NCBI RefSeq assembly: GCF_011090185.1
Contig: NZ_JAAFGS010000002.1
Span: forward strand, 372,001 to 436,000
Reading direction: 5' to 3'
Source of the DNA: Saccharibacillus alkalitolerans
GTDB taxonomy: Bacteria; Bacillota; Bacilli; Paenibacillales; Paenibacillaceae
Length of the DNA stretch: 64,000 nt
This document shows positions 63,778 to 64,000 of this stretch, one piece after another. The first letter of the stretch is position 1. Each line of letters begins with the position of its first letter. A program made the translations under genes and the position numbers. Below the pieces are notes generated by a model that had not been told where the DNA came from, did not search any database, and saw nothing but the letters and a program-made list of their open reading frames with translations.

Positions 63778-64000
63778 TTATCTCCCGGCGGAATTGGCGG
63801 CCGACTGCTGGCGTTTGCGAATCGCGTTCACGCCCATCACGACGGCGACCAGCTCGTAATCGTCCAGCCTCGACCGGTTGTTCAGCACATAGGCGTCGCT
63901 GCGCAGCCAGCCGTTCGTTTTGGCGAAGGTTGCCACTTCCGTCCCGTTTTCCGTAATCGAATATTCCTTGGAAAAGTTGGGCGATTCGATTTCGTACACG
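63778..64000 (-). CDS. Tubby/LURP-like protein, C-terminal part (runs in from the right edge)
   Basis: The minus strand is open at the window edge, and about 73 residues to the stop at 63778 are visible. They contain EYSITENGTEVATFAKTNG, LRSDAYVLNNRSRL and DYELVAVVMGVNAIRKRQQ, a beta-rich pattern like the end of the 174-residue protein at 62541. The start codon lies outside the window. It ends 80 bases before the SLOG gene start and is likely the first visible member of that cluster. Confidence 0.7.
   Translation of the reverse strand, partial: VYEIESPNFSKEYSITENGTEVATFAKTNGWLRSDAYVLNNRSRLDDYELVAVVMGVNAIRKRQQSAANSAGR

Overview
The window looks like chromosome from a GC-rich, Gram-positive, spore-former-type Firmicute of the Paenibacillaceae; Saccharibacillus or Paenibacillus is my best guess, from gene content and base composition only. 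The clues are strong AGGAGG ribosome-binding sites, sigma-A promoters, CcpA-type cre sites, five secreted proteins with S-layer homology (SLH) domains, an LCP wall-assembly protein, AraC regulators next to sugar oxidoreductases, and lipoprotein-dependent ABC importers. I saw no rRNA, tRNA, CRISPR array, transposase, integrase or phage gene. About 50 genes are packed in short operons, and most convergent pairs are separated by a clear hairpin terminator.

Layout. 1-3.4 kb: a heterodimeric ABC exporter (one subunit cut by the window edge) and a short-chain dehydrogenase. 3.4-4.1 kb: a 650-bp gene-free stretch holding a 187-bp element made of four 26-bp palindromes; a second copy of equal length and spacing lies at 47.6 kb. 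4.1-6.5 kb: a GH3 glycosidase with a cre site. 6.6-10.2 kb: two SLH surface proteins, one a 5'-nucleotidase. 10.5-15.2 kb: a PatB/MalY-type PLP enzyme, two Gfo/Idh/MocA oxidoreductases and their divergent AraC regulator. 15.3-18.8 kb: a CAP-domain SLH protein and a CYP152-type P450 peroxygenase. 19.2-24.9 kb: a complete oligopeptide ABC importer operon behind an AT-rich leader. 25.2-30.7 kb: a chemoreceptor, a HAD phosphatase, an aromatic-acid-exporter-like protein and a membrane-anchored esterase.

31.0-37.3 kb is one 2079-codon gene for a giant surface protein: LamG-like domain, about nine cadherin-like beta-sandwich repeats, a Pro-rich stalk and SLH anchor. 37.5-43.9 kb: MFS transporter, aldo/keto reductase, BCCT osmolyte transporter, small HD-domain protein and an unrecognised protein. 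44.0-46.8 kb: a three-gene ABC-2 system. 47.3-53.4 kb: a DUF6440-like small protein, the second palindrome element, cutC, and an operon of an SLH-anchored M14 carboxypeptidase with a polytopic YeiB/DUF418-like membrane protein. 53.6-58.1 kb: ACT-domain malic enzyme, two tandem HAD paralogues and an LCP ligase. 58.4-61.8 kb: a response regulator-histidine kinase-lipoprotein operon. 61.9-64.0 kb: a conserved hypothetical, then a minus-strand cluster of a YpsA-type SLOG protein flanked by two proteins that look tubby/LURP-like.

The main theme is the cell surface: SLH-anchored enzymes and adhesin, the LCP protein that joins polymers to the wall, and importers for the products of surface hydrolysis. 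The most novel signal is the paired 187-bp four-palindrome element. The SLOG/tubby-like cluster and the RR-HK-beta-propeller lipoprotein operon are next.
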